DNA of 64,000 nucleotides from Mycobacterium numidiamassiliense (GTDB taxonomy: Bacteria; Actinomycetota; Actinomycetes; Mycobacteriales; Mycobacteriaceae). Shown in pieces: positions 18,236 to 26,336 of this stretch. Position numbers and translations under genes: made by a program. Position 1 is the first letter of the stretch; each line of letters opens with the position of its first letter. The notes beneath the pieces are model-generated. The model was not told the DNA's origin. It saw only the letters and a list, made by a program, of their open reading frames with translations, and did no database searches. The stretch covers positions 372,001-436,000 of the forward strand of contig NZ_FUEZ01000004.1 in NCBI RefSeq assembly GCF_900157365.1. Reading direction: 5' to 3'.

Positions 18236-19312
18236 TCAGCCGAGGCCCGGCACGATGTCGCCCAGGCTGAAAGTCAGCGGCTGCTCGAGTTGGTCGTAGG
18301 TGCACGACCGGGGATCGCGGTCGGGGCGCCACCGGTTGAACTGGGCGGTGTGGCGGAATCGTCGACCCTCCATGTGGTCGTAGCGGACCTCGACCACGCG
18401 CTCGGGCCGCAGCGGGGTGAACGAGAGGTCCTTGCCGGCGTTCCACCGGGAGAATTCGTTCTTGCGCGGGGTGCGCTCGCCGGACTCATGGGCGGCCCAG
18501 TTCCACGGATGGTCATCGAAGCCAGTCACCAACGGCTGCAGCTCGGTGAAGAGCCGGCGCCGCTCGGCCATGGGAAACGCGCCGATCACTCCGACTGAGG
18601 CGAGCTGACCGTCGTCCTGGTACAGCCCGAGCAGCAGCGACCCGATGGCGTCGCCGCCGGACTTATGCACCCGATAGCCGGCGACGACGCAGTCGGCCGT
18701 GCGCTCGTGCTTGATCTTGAACATGACCCGCTTGTCCGGCTGGTAGGTGATCGTCAGCGGCTTGGCGATGAGGCCGTCGAGCCCGGCTCCCTCGAACTCC
18801 TCGAACCACAGCCGCGCGGTCTCGGCATCGGTGGTCGCCGGTGTGACATGGATGGACCTGCCGGGCTTAGGCCCGGAATTGGACAAGGCGTCGACGAGGG
18901 CGGCGCGGCGCTCGGTGAACGGTCGCCGGGTGTAGTCGTCGTCGCCCAGGGCCAGCAGGTCGAATGCGATGAACGACGCCGGCGTCTTCTCGGCGAGCAT
19001 CCGCACCCGAGAGTCGGCCGGATGGATGCGCTGCTGCAGCGCCTCGAAGTCCAGCCCGTGGTCGGTGGCGATGACGATCTCGCCGTCGATCACGCAGCGC
19101 TGCGGCAGCTCGGCCTGCACCGCCGCAACCAGCTCGGGGAAGTAGCGGGTCATCGGGCGCTCGTTGCGGCTGCCCAGCTCGACCTGATCACCGTCCCGGA
19201 AACAGATCGACCGGAACCCGTCCCATTTGGGTTCGTATGACGCATCCGGGGGGATCATCTTGACCGACTTGGCCAACATCGGCGAGATCGGCGGCATGAC
19301 GGGTAGCTCCAT
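18236..19312 (-). CDS. ligC: ATP-dependent DNA ligase LigC (Rv3731 orthologue)
   Basis: A 358-residue ATP-dependent ligase. The adenylation motif I is KWDGFRS with nucleophilic Lys29. Motif III lies around FIAFDLLALG, motif IV at GLDGLIAKP and motif V at MFKIKHERTADCVV; an OB-fold follows. Length and sequence match M. tuberculosis LigC (358 aa), including MELPVMPPISPMLAKS, which fixes the ATG at 19312. It acts in break and gap repair (backup NHEJ/excision repair) with the divergent Prim-Pol 24 bp away, whose partner arrangement is conserved across mycobacteria. Confidence 0.96.
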   Translation of the reverse strand: MELPVMPPISPMLAKSVKMIPPDASYEPKWDGFRSICFRDGDQVELGSRNERPMTRYFPELVAAVQAELPQRCVIDGEIVIATDHGLDFEALQQRIHPADSRVRMLAEKTPASFIAFDLLALGDDDYTRRPFTERRAALVDALSNSGPKPGRSIHVTPATTDAETARLWFEEFEGAGLDGLIAKPLTITYQPDKRVMFKIKHERTADCVVAGYRVHKSGGDAIGSLLLGLYQDDGQLASVGVIGAFPMAERRRLFTELQPLVTGFDDHPWNWAAHESGERTPRKNEFSRWNAGKDLSFTPLRPERVVEVRYDHMEGRRFRHTAQFNRWRPDRDPRSCTYDQLEQPLTFSLGDIVPGLG

Positions 19313-19336
19313 AGCCTGATTGTGCTGCAATTTGGT

Positions 19337-20365
19337 ATGGCTGCTGCAGCGGAAGAGCTCGACGTCGACGGCGTCGCCGTCAGGGTCACCAATCGCGACA
19401 AAGCGTATTTCCCTGAGCTGGGGTCGAACGGAACCAAAGGCCGGCTCGTCGAGTACTACCTGGCCGTGGCGGGCGGCCCGATGTTGGACGCCCTGCGCGA
19501 TCGGCCCACCCATCTCCAACGCTTCCCGGACGGCATCGACGGCGAGGAGATCTACCAGAAGCGGGTGCCCCAGCATCACCCCGACTATCTGGAGACCTGC
19601 CGGGTCACCTTCCCGTCGGGCCGCACCGCCGACGCGCTGAAAGTCACCCACCCCGCGGCGATCGTGTGGGCGGCGCAGATGGGCACGATCACGCTGCACC
19701 CGTGGCAGGTGCGCTGCCCCGACACCGAGCATCCCGACGAGCTGCGCATCGATCTGGACCCGCAGCCCGGCGTCGGCTTCGACGAGGCGCGTACGGTCGC
19801 CGTCGACGTGCTGCGCCCATTGCTCGACGAACTTGATCTGGTCGGCTACCCGAAGACCTCCGGGGGCCGCGGCATCCACGTGTTCCTGCGCATCGCGACC
19901 GACTGGGACTTCATCCAGGTGCGGCGGGCCGGCATCGCGCTGGCCCGCGAGGTGGAGCGCCGCGCGCCGGACGCCGTGACCACGTCGTGGTGGAAAGAGG
20001 AACGGGGGCAACGCATTTTCATCGATTTCAACCAGAACGCGCGCGACCGCACCATGGCGTCGCCGTATTCGGTGCGGCGCACCCCGATCGCGACGGTGTC
20101 GATGCCACTGACGTGGGATGAGCTGGCCGGGGCCGAGCCCGACGACTACACCATGGCCACGGTGCCCGATATGGTGGCGCGCCGCGACGATCCGTGGGCC
20201 GCCATGGACGACGTGGCGCAGTCGATCGCGACGCTGCTGGAGATGGTCGCGGCCGACGAGGAACGCGGCCTCGGCGATATGCCGTATCCGCCGAACTATC
20301 CCAAGATGCCGGGCGAACCCAAGCGGGTGCAGCCGAGCCGCGATACGGACCGACCTAACCAGTAA
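19337..20365 (+). CDS. LigC-associated primase-polymerase (Prim-PolC, Rv3730c orthologue)
   Basis: A 342-residue archaeo-eukaryotic primase-type polymerase. The metal-binding DLDPQPG motif, the GRGIHVFLR histidine motif and the FIDFNQNARDRTMAS motif make up the active site. The start region (VAVRVTNRDKAYFPELG) and the end (YPKMPGEPKRVQPSRDTDR) match Rv3730c. Prim-PolC fills short gaps with ribonucleotides during excision or end-joining repair and hands the nick to LigC. An ATG at 19337 is preferred; a GTG at 19322 would add five residues. It is divergent from ligC. Confidence 0.94.
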   Translation: MAAAAEELDVDGVAVRVTNRDKAYFPELGSNGTKGRLVEYYLAVAGGPMLDALRDRPTHLQRFPDGIDGEEIYQKRVPQHHPDYLETCRVTFPSGRTADALKVTHPAAIVWAAQMGTITLHPWQVRCPDTEHPDELRIDLDPQPGVGFDEARTVAVDVLRPLLDELDLVGYPKTSGGRGIHVFLRIATDWDFIQVRRAGIALAREVERRAPDAVTTSWWKEERGQRIFIDFNQNARDRTMASPYSVRRTPIATVSMPLTWDELAGAEPDDYTMATVPDMVARRDDPWAAMDDVAQSIATLLEMVAADEERGLGDMPYPPNYPKMPGEPKRVQPSRDTDRPNQ

Positions 20366-20522
20366 GAATGAGTCCAAGTGACGACCCCCACCCCCATTTT
20401 CTTAAGCCCTGGGGTGTCATAGCGGCCAGTCGCCTTTTTCTCCTGCAGCGGAAAAATCGCTGAGCAGGGGTTTCAGGGAGGGAGCCGAACTCACTTTCAA
20501 ATCCAGACCGGTTGGGATTACC

Positions 20523-20538
20523 TGTCCCGAATGGGACA
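20523..20538. promoter_or_regulatory. Inverted repeat TGTCCC-GAAT-GGGACA
   Basis: Perfect six-base arms with a 4-base spacer, about 130 bp upstream of the lipoprotein start. Typical size of a TetR- or MarR-class operator. Binding protein unknown. Confidence 0.45.
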
Positions 20539-20549
20539 CAAGCGTCTCG

Positions 20550-20563
20550 CGGACAGCTGTCCG
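20550..20563. promoter_or_regulatory. Perfect 14-bp palindrome CGGACAGCTGTCCG
   Basis: Centred 26 bp downstream of the TGTCCC/GGGACA repeat and sharing its TGTCC half-site. The pair may be a cooperative operator for the downstream lipoprotein gene. Confidence 0.42.
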
Positions 20564-20667
20564 GGGCGCCAGTACTTGCGTATAGTTTTCTGGGCGGGTG
20601 CCTGTCCCGCAGTCGTGTGCGTGTGAGTCAGAAGACTACGATCGCTCGACTCGAAAGGACGGCGCGG

Positions 20668-21252
20668 GTGTCCCGACAACGAGACCGCCGGATTGCATTG
20701 GCCGCGATAAGCACGGCGATTCTCACCGCTGCGGCCGTCTCCGCATGTAGCACCGGTGGCACGAGTTCTCCGCCTGCGCAGGCGTCGCCGACCGCCACCA
20801 CAGGTACAACTACTGCTGCTGTTGCGACGAGCAACGCTGCCTCACCGATGTCGACCGGATCTGTAACTACGGAGCCCGGCGGCGCGCCGATGGGCACCGG
20901 GACAGTCGACCTGCAGTCCCGTGCCGGCGCAGGACTGAGCGAAGCCGGCACCGACCTGTTCCGACTCGCCCCCGACAGATCGGCCACAAACCCAGGCCAG
21001 TTGAGCTTCAACTGGTCCTACAACGACGGAAACCAGCCGGTCACGTCTAGCAACTGCAAGGTCATCGCCGAAGTCACCGGGCAAAATGGCTTCGACCAAC
21101 AGCAACACAGCACCGACTGCACCGGTAGTCCCATATCGCCGTTCCCAATCGCAGCGGCAGGACAGTACTCCATCTCCGTGCAGCTGACCACGAGCGGCGG
21201 CAGCCTTATGGCAGCGACGAAAACAGTCACCGTCACCGCCGCAGGTTCGTAA
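20668..21252 (+). CDS. Probable lipoprotein, unknown function
   Basis: A 194-residue exported protein. The GTG start at 20668 is chosen because AAAGGA precedes it by 9 bases. The signal sequence has basic VSRQRDRR, hydrophobic IALAAISTAILTAAAV and lipobox VSAC (Cys at about residue 29). The next 70 residues are a low-complexity Thr/Ala/Ser linker (TATTGTTTAAVATSN and similar). A compact domain follows with two cysteines (SSNCKV and STDCTG) and beta-strand patterns such as GQLSFNWSYNDGNQ and QYSISVQL. This linker-plus-domain layout is common in mycobacterial surface lipoproteins. No family recognised. Confidence 0.75.
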   Translation: MSRQRDRRIALAAISTAILTAAAVSACSTGGTSSPPAQASPTATTGTTTAAVATSNAASPMSTGSVTTEPGGAPMGTGTVDLQSRAGAGLSEAGTDLFRLAPDRSATNPGQLSFNWSYNDGNQPVTSSNCKVIAEVTGQNGFDQQQHSTDCTGSPISPFPIAAAGQYSISVQLTTSGGSLMAATKTVTVTAAGS

Positions 21253-21749
21253 CGCCTCCCGGACCCCCTCGAAATAGTGGGGTGGTGGGTTGCGTCGCGG
21301 CTCAACGGTTTTCGGATGGTAACCGATCGTGAATGGTGTTGTGCCGCAAGTGGTCTGCGACCTCCCTCGCTTAATTGTGTTGCGGGATCAGATGGACGGT
21401 CCGGTGCTCGAATACACCGGCAATGCACCCGGACACAGTGACGGCGGTCGGCGTGAGGATCAAAGCGACGATGACCCTAGTCTTGATGTTCGACATGATT
21501 CTTGCTCCCTATCTCGTGGACACTTCGTTCTCCGGCTGCAACGTCATCGGGCGCCGTAAATGCAGGCCAGGGAGCACGCACCACAACTGGACGTGGTGCG
21601 CACACTAATGACTGCCTTGACATTCAAGGTGGGAACTTTGAGAGAGAAAATGGCTCGATAAACGTCGCGTCGCGTCCGGACGGCTGCCGGGGGCGCCGTT
21701 GTCACACTGGATAATTCGTCCACATATCACTGGCCGATAGACTTTGCCG
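21253..21749. other. Intergenic region holding one tiny lipoprotein-like ORF
   Basis: About 500 bp between the lipoprotein and the hydroxyacid dehydrogenase. Apart from the 41-codon ORF on the minus strand at 21371-21496, I see no gene, repeat or clear regulatory site. Confidence 0.45.
21371..21496 (-). CDS. Tiny lipoprotein-like peptide (41 aa)
   Basis: A 41-codon ORF on the minus strand with AGGGAG eight bases before its ATG. The peptide begins MSNIKTR, has a hydrophobic core VIVALILTPTAVTV and a lipobox VSGC with Cys24, leaving a mature part of only 18 residues (CIAGVFEHRTVHLIPQHN). Charge, core and lipobox are in the right order and spacing for a lipoprotein signal. A second ORF of the same design is at 23969-24079. 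Whether it is expressed is unproven; it could be a surface peptide or a source of a signal peptide fragment. Confidence 0.45.
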   Translation of the reverse strand: MSNIKTRVIVALILTPTAVTVSGCIAGVFEHRTVHLIPQHN

Positions 21750-22733
21750 ATGACCGCTTCGGCCCCAGGCAAGCAGGTTCTCGCCGTCATTCCGGCTGAG
21801 GCCGGGGGACGTGCCGTGGGCGCGCAGCTCGCCAGTCTGTTCGGCACCGGATTCGTGGTTACCGTCGTAGAGACCACGGACGAGGACCTGCTGGCTCTAG
21901 GCCGGGCCCACGTCGTCTTGACCGGCCTCGGGCGCGTTACAGCTGAACACATCGCCGTGGCTCCCGATTTGGAACTCATTCAATGCGCCAGCCACGGATT
22001 CGATTACGTGGACCTCGCAGCCGCCCGCAGCCGCAGGATCATCGTGTGCAACATCGGGTCGAGCGACGCCGAGGTACAGGATGTCGCCGAGCAGACCTTC
22101 GCGCTGATGCTGGCCCTTGCCAAACAGCTGATTCCCGCACATATCGCCCTGACGGAGGCCGACTGGGCGCTGCCCAGGCTGCAGCACTCCATCACTGAAC
22201 TGCACGGCAAAACCCTAGGAGTCATCGGGCTCGGCCACATCGGACAGGAAGTCGCGCGGCGTGGGGCCGCCTTTGACATGGACATCGTGTACAACGACCC
22301 GCTGGATACCTTGACAGAGGTTGCTGACCGGCTACGTGCCCGCCGTGTCGAGCTCGACGAGTTGTTGCGCATCAGCGACTACATCATCGTGCTTGCACCG
22401 CTCACCGAAGCGACGCGGCACCTGATCGACGCCGGGCGCCTAGCGCTCGTCAAGCCCACTGCATTCATCATCAATACGGCTAGGGGCGCGATCATCGATC
22501 AGGACGCCCTCGCTGACGCGCTCGAAGCCGGCCGGATCGCCGGGGCCGGCGTCGATGTCTTCGATCCCGAACCGCCGACGGCCGCGTTACGGCTCCTGCG
22601 CGCGCCGAACGTCGCGCTCTCCCCACATGTTGGCGGTGTTACACGCGAGACCTTGATACGCATCGCACTGGCCGCCGCGTCGAACGTCCGTCGATTCTTG
22701 GAGGGCGAACCTCTCACCGACGTGGTTTCCTAG
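21750..22733 (+). CDS. D-isomer-specific 2-hydroxyacid dehydrogenase
   Basis: A 327-residue NAD-dependent dehydrogenase related to phosphoglycerate and glyoxylate/hydroxypyruvate reductases. The cofactor motif is GVIGLGHIGQEVARR. The catalytic Arg lies in INTARGAIIDQDAL, the Glu in DVFDPEPP and the His in LSPHVGG. No regulatory ACT domain is present. ATG at 21750 is preferred over a TTG two codons upstream. It is isolated, with long intergenic regions on both sides. Substrate is a 2-keto/2-hydroxy acid that cannot be specified. Confidence 0.9.
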   Translation: MTASAPGKQVLAVIPAEAGGRAVGAQLASLFGTGFVVTVVETTDEDLLALGRAHVVLTGLGRVTAEHIAVAPDLELIQCASHGFDYVDLAAARSRRIIVCNIGSSDAEVQDVAEQTFALMLALAKQLIPAHIALTEADWALPRLQHSITELHGKTLGVIGLGHIGQEVARRGAAFDMDIVYNDPLDTLTEVADRLRARRVELDELLRISDYIIVLAPLTEATRHLIDAGRLALVKPTAFIINTARGAIIDQDALADALEAGRIAGAGVDVFDPEPPTAALRLLRAPNVALSPHVGGVTRETLIRIALAAASNVRRFLEGEPLTDVVS

Positions 22734-23272
22734 CCACGGTCATCACGATTTGTGGTTGCCCCGCTGACGTCACGGGCTGGCGGATAGTTCCCGCACACGC
22801 CGCGTTGGTCGCCGGCAAGCACCGCCGGTTACTGCGGCTGTTAGTCCACCTGCTGCACGAACAAGCGCCCTAACCGTTGACGGTGCGGTCCAACCGGGTG
22901 CCGCGGGCATTCGAGGATCGTTGGGGGCGACTTCCGAAAAACGTCGTGGCGCAATTTCTTTGCGAGCAGTGAACATGTTGCGGGACGACTTAATTCGTGT
23001 TGCACGATACGTGAATCACGTTGATTTCCGAAGTATTTACGCGTCAAATGCGCTTAGGGTCTGACGGTTTTGCGCCCGAAATCGCGTGGCACCCGCAAAC
23101 CCTTGGCCTCGTAAATTGGCAAGCGCTTGGATGCTCATCAGATCGGGAGTAGATTCAAGGGGCTGGGAGATTCAGCTGGTCCGGGAATGAGTTCCGCTGT
23201 CCGCCGCAGAAGTCAAGGAGCACTGCTCCGCACCCGATATGCACGGTGATCGTCTGCGCACGGGAGATCACG
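22734..23272. other. Intergenic region, no convincing gene
   Basis: About 540 bp. Two short minus-strand frames (22770-22976 and 22841-23047) overlap each other and lack ribosome sites and protein-like composition. The region is somewhat AT-richer around 22980-23060. The only visible element is the 13-bp palindrome ACGTGAATCACGT at 23009-23021. The promoter for the next gene is presumably here. Confidence 0.4.
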
Positions 23273-23851
23273 ATGGCCCCATCCATTAGTTTTGCTGAGC
23301 ACCGAATCGACCAGACCGCCTGGCACCCCGTGGCGCTCAACGACACCGAAACAAGCTGGCGGGATTTCGTTGAGGAGCTGACCCCTGATCAGATCGGTCG
23401 GCTCGAAGAGATAGCTAGTGAGATGGGCGAACGACCGACGGGGGTCATGCTGGGGTTGGCGCGTTGGTTCGCCGCCAAGACCGCACTGGACGCCACGATT
23501 GGCGACGTGTTAGCGCCCACGGGTGTCACCTTCATTGATTCCTGGCACGAGGGCGCTACGCAGCCCTACCGAATGCTCCTGAGCGCAGAACGCGGCGTTG
23601 AAAGCCAGGTGTGGACGTCAGCGGTGCAGTTCGCCGACGGGAGCATCGACCTAGCTGGCTCGATCGAGCCGCCGCTCATCCATGTGGGAGTAGGCAAGGA
23701 CGGCATGACAGCCGCGCAGGTCCGTGACTTGATTGCCGCGCTAGCCGGGGCTCTTGACCACCTCGACGGGCGGACACGATGGACCCCTGTTTCGGCATCG
23801 ACGTCAACGATGACCCGTCGCTATTCCCAGGTTGTCAGGCGGGACCGTTAA
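23273..23851 (+). CDS. Conserved-type hypothetical protein (192 aa)
   Basis: I do not recognise this protein. The ATG at 23273 has GGGAGA upstream at good spacing. It is soluble: no signal peptide or membrane helix. The N-terminal half is acidic and helical (WRDFVEELTPDQIGRLEEIA), then GVMLGLARWFAAKTALDATI. The C-terminal half has beta-rich LIHVGVGKDGMTAAQVRDLI and ends with a Ser/Thr/Arg-rich tail. Codon usage and GC fit the neighbourhood. It is a single-gene unit. Confidence 0.6.
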   Translation: MAPSISFAEHRIDQTAWHPVALNDTETSWRDFVEELTPDQIGRLEEIASEMGERPTGVMLGLARWFAAKTALDATIGDVLAPTGVTFIDSWHEGATQPYRMLLSAERGVESQVWTSAVQFADGSIDLAGSIEPPLIHVGVGKDGMTAAQVRDLIAALAGALDHLDGRTRWTPVSASTSTMTRRYSQVVRRDR

Positions 23852-23968
23852 CCTCCGAAGGAGAGTCCCCGAGAGTGTCCACCAGGCCGAAGTGATGCAG
23901 TGCGCTTCCCGGAAGTGCGCACCAGCCTGAAAGGCGCTGCGCGAGAGCCGTGTACGCGAGAGCCCGGC

Positions 23969-24079
23969 TTATGCCGCCGTGTTGGCCGGCGCGGTTGCCG
24001 TCGTCGCGCATCCAGTCGCCGCGACAGCGGTGAAAGCGAGAACTACGGCGATGGCGATCTTGCTGGTCAAACGAGTCAT
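23969..24079 (-). CDS. Tiny lipoprotein-like peptide (36 aa)
   Basis: A 36-codon ORF with AAAGGGG about 7 bases before its ATG. The peptide has MTRLTSK, hydrophobic IAIAVVLAFTAVAA and lipobox ATGC with Cys24, followed by only 12 residues rich in Ala/Thr (ATTATAPANTAA). The arrangement copies the 41-residue ORF at 21371-21496, with the Cys at the same position 24. It lies downstream of the diguanylate cyclase gene on the same strand, separated by 224 bp. Expression is unproven. Confidence 0.45.
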   Translation of the reverse strand: MTRLTSKIAIAVVLAFTAVAATGCATTATAPANTAA

Positions 24080-24303
24080 GACTGGCCCCTTTTCTGTCTG
24101 GCCCCCGTGGGCCGTCGTAAGAGCATTGTCGGCGCCGTGGGGGCCGAAAACTGTTCTTGCGCTGGATGTTCGCGCACCGTTCATCGAAGAGTAGACACCC
24201 TCGTATGGATCGCCTCGACGCGATGTCAGCCAGTCCGACTTCGCCGTCACCATTTCGGCTGTTCGAGCCCACTTCGGCCGCCCTGAGGCGTCGTCCGGCG
24301 AAC

Positions 24304-25347
24304 CTAAACCGCGCGACCCAGGTCGGGGTCTCGGGTGCCGGCCGGTCGAAATTGCTTGGCGGCATAGAGATCCGCGTCGGCGGCCGCATACAGCGTCGAG
24401 ATCTCGGCGTCCTCGCCACTGCGGGACGCGATGCCGACGCTGGTGCCGGGCGTGTGCAGCCGCACGTCGGCGACGAACTGTTGCGCCGTGGTCGGTGTGT
24501 GGTCCGTGCGGTCCGCGATGCAGACGGCGAACTCGTCGCCACCGAGCCTGGCCAGAATGGCGTTGGCGGGAGCCATGTTTCGCCAGGAATCTGCGCGGCT
24601 GATCAGATACTGATCACCGGCGGGATGCCCCCGGGTGTCGTTGATCCGCTTGAAGTGGTCGATGTCGAGGGCGAGCACGGTGATGGTGAACTGGGTCGAG
24701 CGAGACCGGGTCAGCAGGTTGGCGGTCGCGATCTCCCAGCCGGCGCGGTTGAGTAGACCGGTGAGTGGATCGGTGCAAGCCGCACCGACCAGCGCACGCA
24801 TCACCAACCCGAACGACTCGGCGGCTCCGACGATCGCGATCGCAAAGATGAGGTAGTCGATGTACAACTTGTGGAATGGCGCGACCGCGAGGGCGACAAC
24901 ACACGCCGTGGCGAGCACGATGATCAAGATCACGCCTTGGCGCGGCGGGTAGAACGCCCGCAGGTACATCGCCAGGAACATCGGCGCGATCAGGCAGGCG
25001 AACTCGGCGCTGATCGCGATATGGCAGGCCATCACGATGGGTGTGGCCGCCATCGCCGCGGCCGTAGCCGGCGCTGGGCTGTGGGGCCGGGCGGCCAACC
25101 AGGCCAGCGCCGCCAAGCCGAGGCTGATCGCGACGATGCCACCGATGTGATTGGCCCCTGCGGGGTGGAGAAGCAGCGCGCTGAACGTCACACCGTAGAC
25201 GAAAAGGAATGTGGTGGCTCCGAGGTAAATCCGGAGCAGCCGAGTTTGCTGGCCGCCGTAATATCCACTTCCGGCGTCGGCGCGTAGCCGTAATCGGGAT
25301 CGGCGAATGGCCCGACGGCCGAAGGGGCCCGCGGAGTAAACAGCCAT
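24304..25347 (-). CDS. Membrane-bound diguanylate cyclase (GGDEF)
   Basis: A 347-residue protein. Residues 37-185 contain about six membrane helices forming an integral sensor module. The GGDEF domain begins at about 190 with DPLTGLLNRAGWE; the metal-binding region is LDIDHFKRINDTRGH and the active loop GGDEF is at 269-273. It should make cyclic di-GMP. The inhibitory I-site (RxxD) normally found just upstream of GGDEF is absent, so product feedback is probably lacking. No EAL domain is present. It is a single gene reading away from the rhomboid-like/LysA pair. Confidence 0.92.
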   Translation of the reverse strand: MAVYSAGPFGRRAIRRSRLRLRADAGSGYYGGQQTRLLRIYLGATTFLFVYGVTFSALLLHPAGANHIGGIVAISLGLAALAWLAARPHSPAPATAAAMAATPIVMACHIAISAEFACLIAPMFLAMYLRAFYPPRQGVILIIVLATACVVALAVAPFHKLYIDYLIFAIAIVGAAESFGLVMRALVGAACTDPLTGLLNRAGWEIATANLLTRSRSTQFTITVLALDIDHFKRINDTRGHPAGDQYLISRADSWRNMAPANAILARLGGDEFAVCIADRTDHTPTTAQQFVADVRLHTPGTSVGIASRSGEDAEISTLYAAADADLYAAKQFRPAGTRDPDLGRAV

Positions 25348-25488
25348 CCGTCAACTTTCCCGTTATTCGCGCCCCCGCAGTGAATTCTGACATTGCTTGT
25401 TCGGAAGCGCGCGTCCGGGGATTAAGCGGGATGGCACTCTGCGGCTTTCCCTAGCTACGACCGAACCACGAGCAATAGCTAGGAGAAC

Positions 25489-26334
25489 TCACGCACGACT
25501 GGGGGCATCAAGAAATTCCGGTTGCTGCAGTCGCATTCGTCCCTTGACGGTGGTCGAACGGACTTCCCGATTGGCGAACAGCCCGAGCACTATGCCGGTC
25601 AGTCCACCGATCAATGCCATCGCCGATGGCCCGGACACCACGAAATACGCGAACGTGACGCCGCCGATCAACAACCCCACATGCAGGGGAGTCCAGCTGA
25701 CTATCGCGCGCAGCCGGTAGGACAAACCGATGCCCAGTAGCAACGCCAACACGTGGCCAATCGCGGTGAAGTCCGCGCTCGAAGCCACTGTCACTGCGGT
25801 GCCAAGCCACCATCCGATCCAGGCCGTCCGCCAGCGCGACGGTATCGATGCCGTCAGCGCGCCCAGAACAGACACCGCGCCGTAACTGACCCCCACGTCG
25901 GTGGCGTGCGCGATGGAAATGGGCAGCCATCCCGCCAACACCGCGAATGTCAGCCATACCGCGACCAGCAACGTGGCGCCGATATGACCGATCGCGAAAG
26001 CGATGAGCAAACCCCTACCGCGCCAGATTAATTCACCGAGAGCAAGCAAGCAGACCAGCCCCGGTAGCCAGGCGACGATGTCACCTCCGTCGCTGACGAA
26101 CGCGCTACCAATCAGCGTGCTGAAGTGACCGTGGGACAGGTTGTGCAAGTTGGTACTCATCTGGCTCACGACGGCATCGCGTTTCTGCGAACCAAGCTGT
26201 GTCAGAGCGACTTCGAACGAGACCAACACCACAGCGTATAGCGCCGTGATGCGCAACGACCCCAACCACGGAACCACTCTTGCCCAACGCTTTTCGACGC
26301 TCAGCACGGTGTTGTCAACAGCCATGTCGGACAC
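25489..26334 (-). CDS. Rhomboid-like integral membrane protein
   Basis: A 281-residue protein with six to seven hydrophobic segments. Rhomboid-like features are the loop TNLHNLSHGHFSTLIGSAF, the helix DVGVSYGAVSVLGALTAS (a GxSYG-type Ser segment) and a later histidine in AIGHVLALLLG. Together these make a possible Ser/His dyad, but the motif differs from canonical GxSG. The GTG start at 26334 lies 2 bp after the LysA-like stop, so it is the second gene of a coupled operon. It may be an intramembrane protease or an inactive rhomboid relative. Confidence 0.72.
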   Translation of the reverse strand: MSDMAVDNTVLSVEKRWARVVPWLGSLRITALYAVVLVSFEVALTQLGSQKRDAVVSQMSTNLHNLSHGHFSTLIGSAFVSDGGDIVAWLPGLVCLLALGELIWRGRGLLIAFAIGHIGATLLVAVWLTFAVLAGWLPISIAHATDVGVSYGAVSVLGALTASIPSRWRTAWIGWWLGTAVTVASSADFTAIGHVLALLLGIGLSYRLRAIVSWTPLHVGLLIGGVTFAYFVVSGPSAMALIGGLTGIVLGLFANREVRSTTVKGRMRLQQPEFLDAPSRA

Positions 26335-26336
26335 GG

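Larger units (their letters stand above)
20366..20667. other. Intergenic region upstream of a lipoprotein gene, with two palindromes
   Basis: About 300 bp without a credible gene. An open frame begins at 20512 but lacks a ribosome site, and its character changes only at the lipoprotein start. Palindromes at 20523-20538 and 20550-20563 suggest a regulated promoter. Confidence 0.5.

Noticed and set aside
18236..20377. Long open frame that fuses ligC with upstream sequence
   Set aside because: The upstream part is an antisense shadow of the Prim-Pol gene. The LigC protein clearly begins at 19312.
20512..20667. N-terminal extension of the lipoprotein frame
   Set aside because: The extension would cover both palindromes and lacks a ribosome site. 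The GTG at 20668 gives a proper signal peptide.
22770..23047. Two overlapping short minus-strand frames
   Set aside because: They overlap each other in different frames and lack ribosome sites or protein-like composition.
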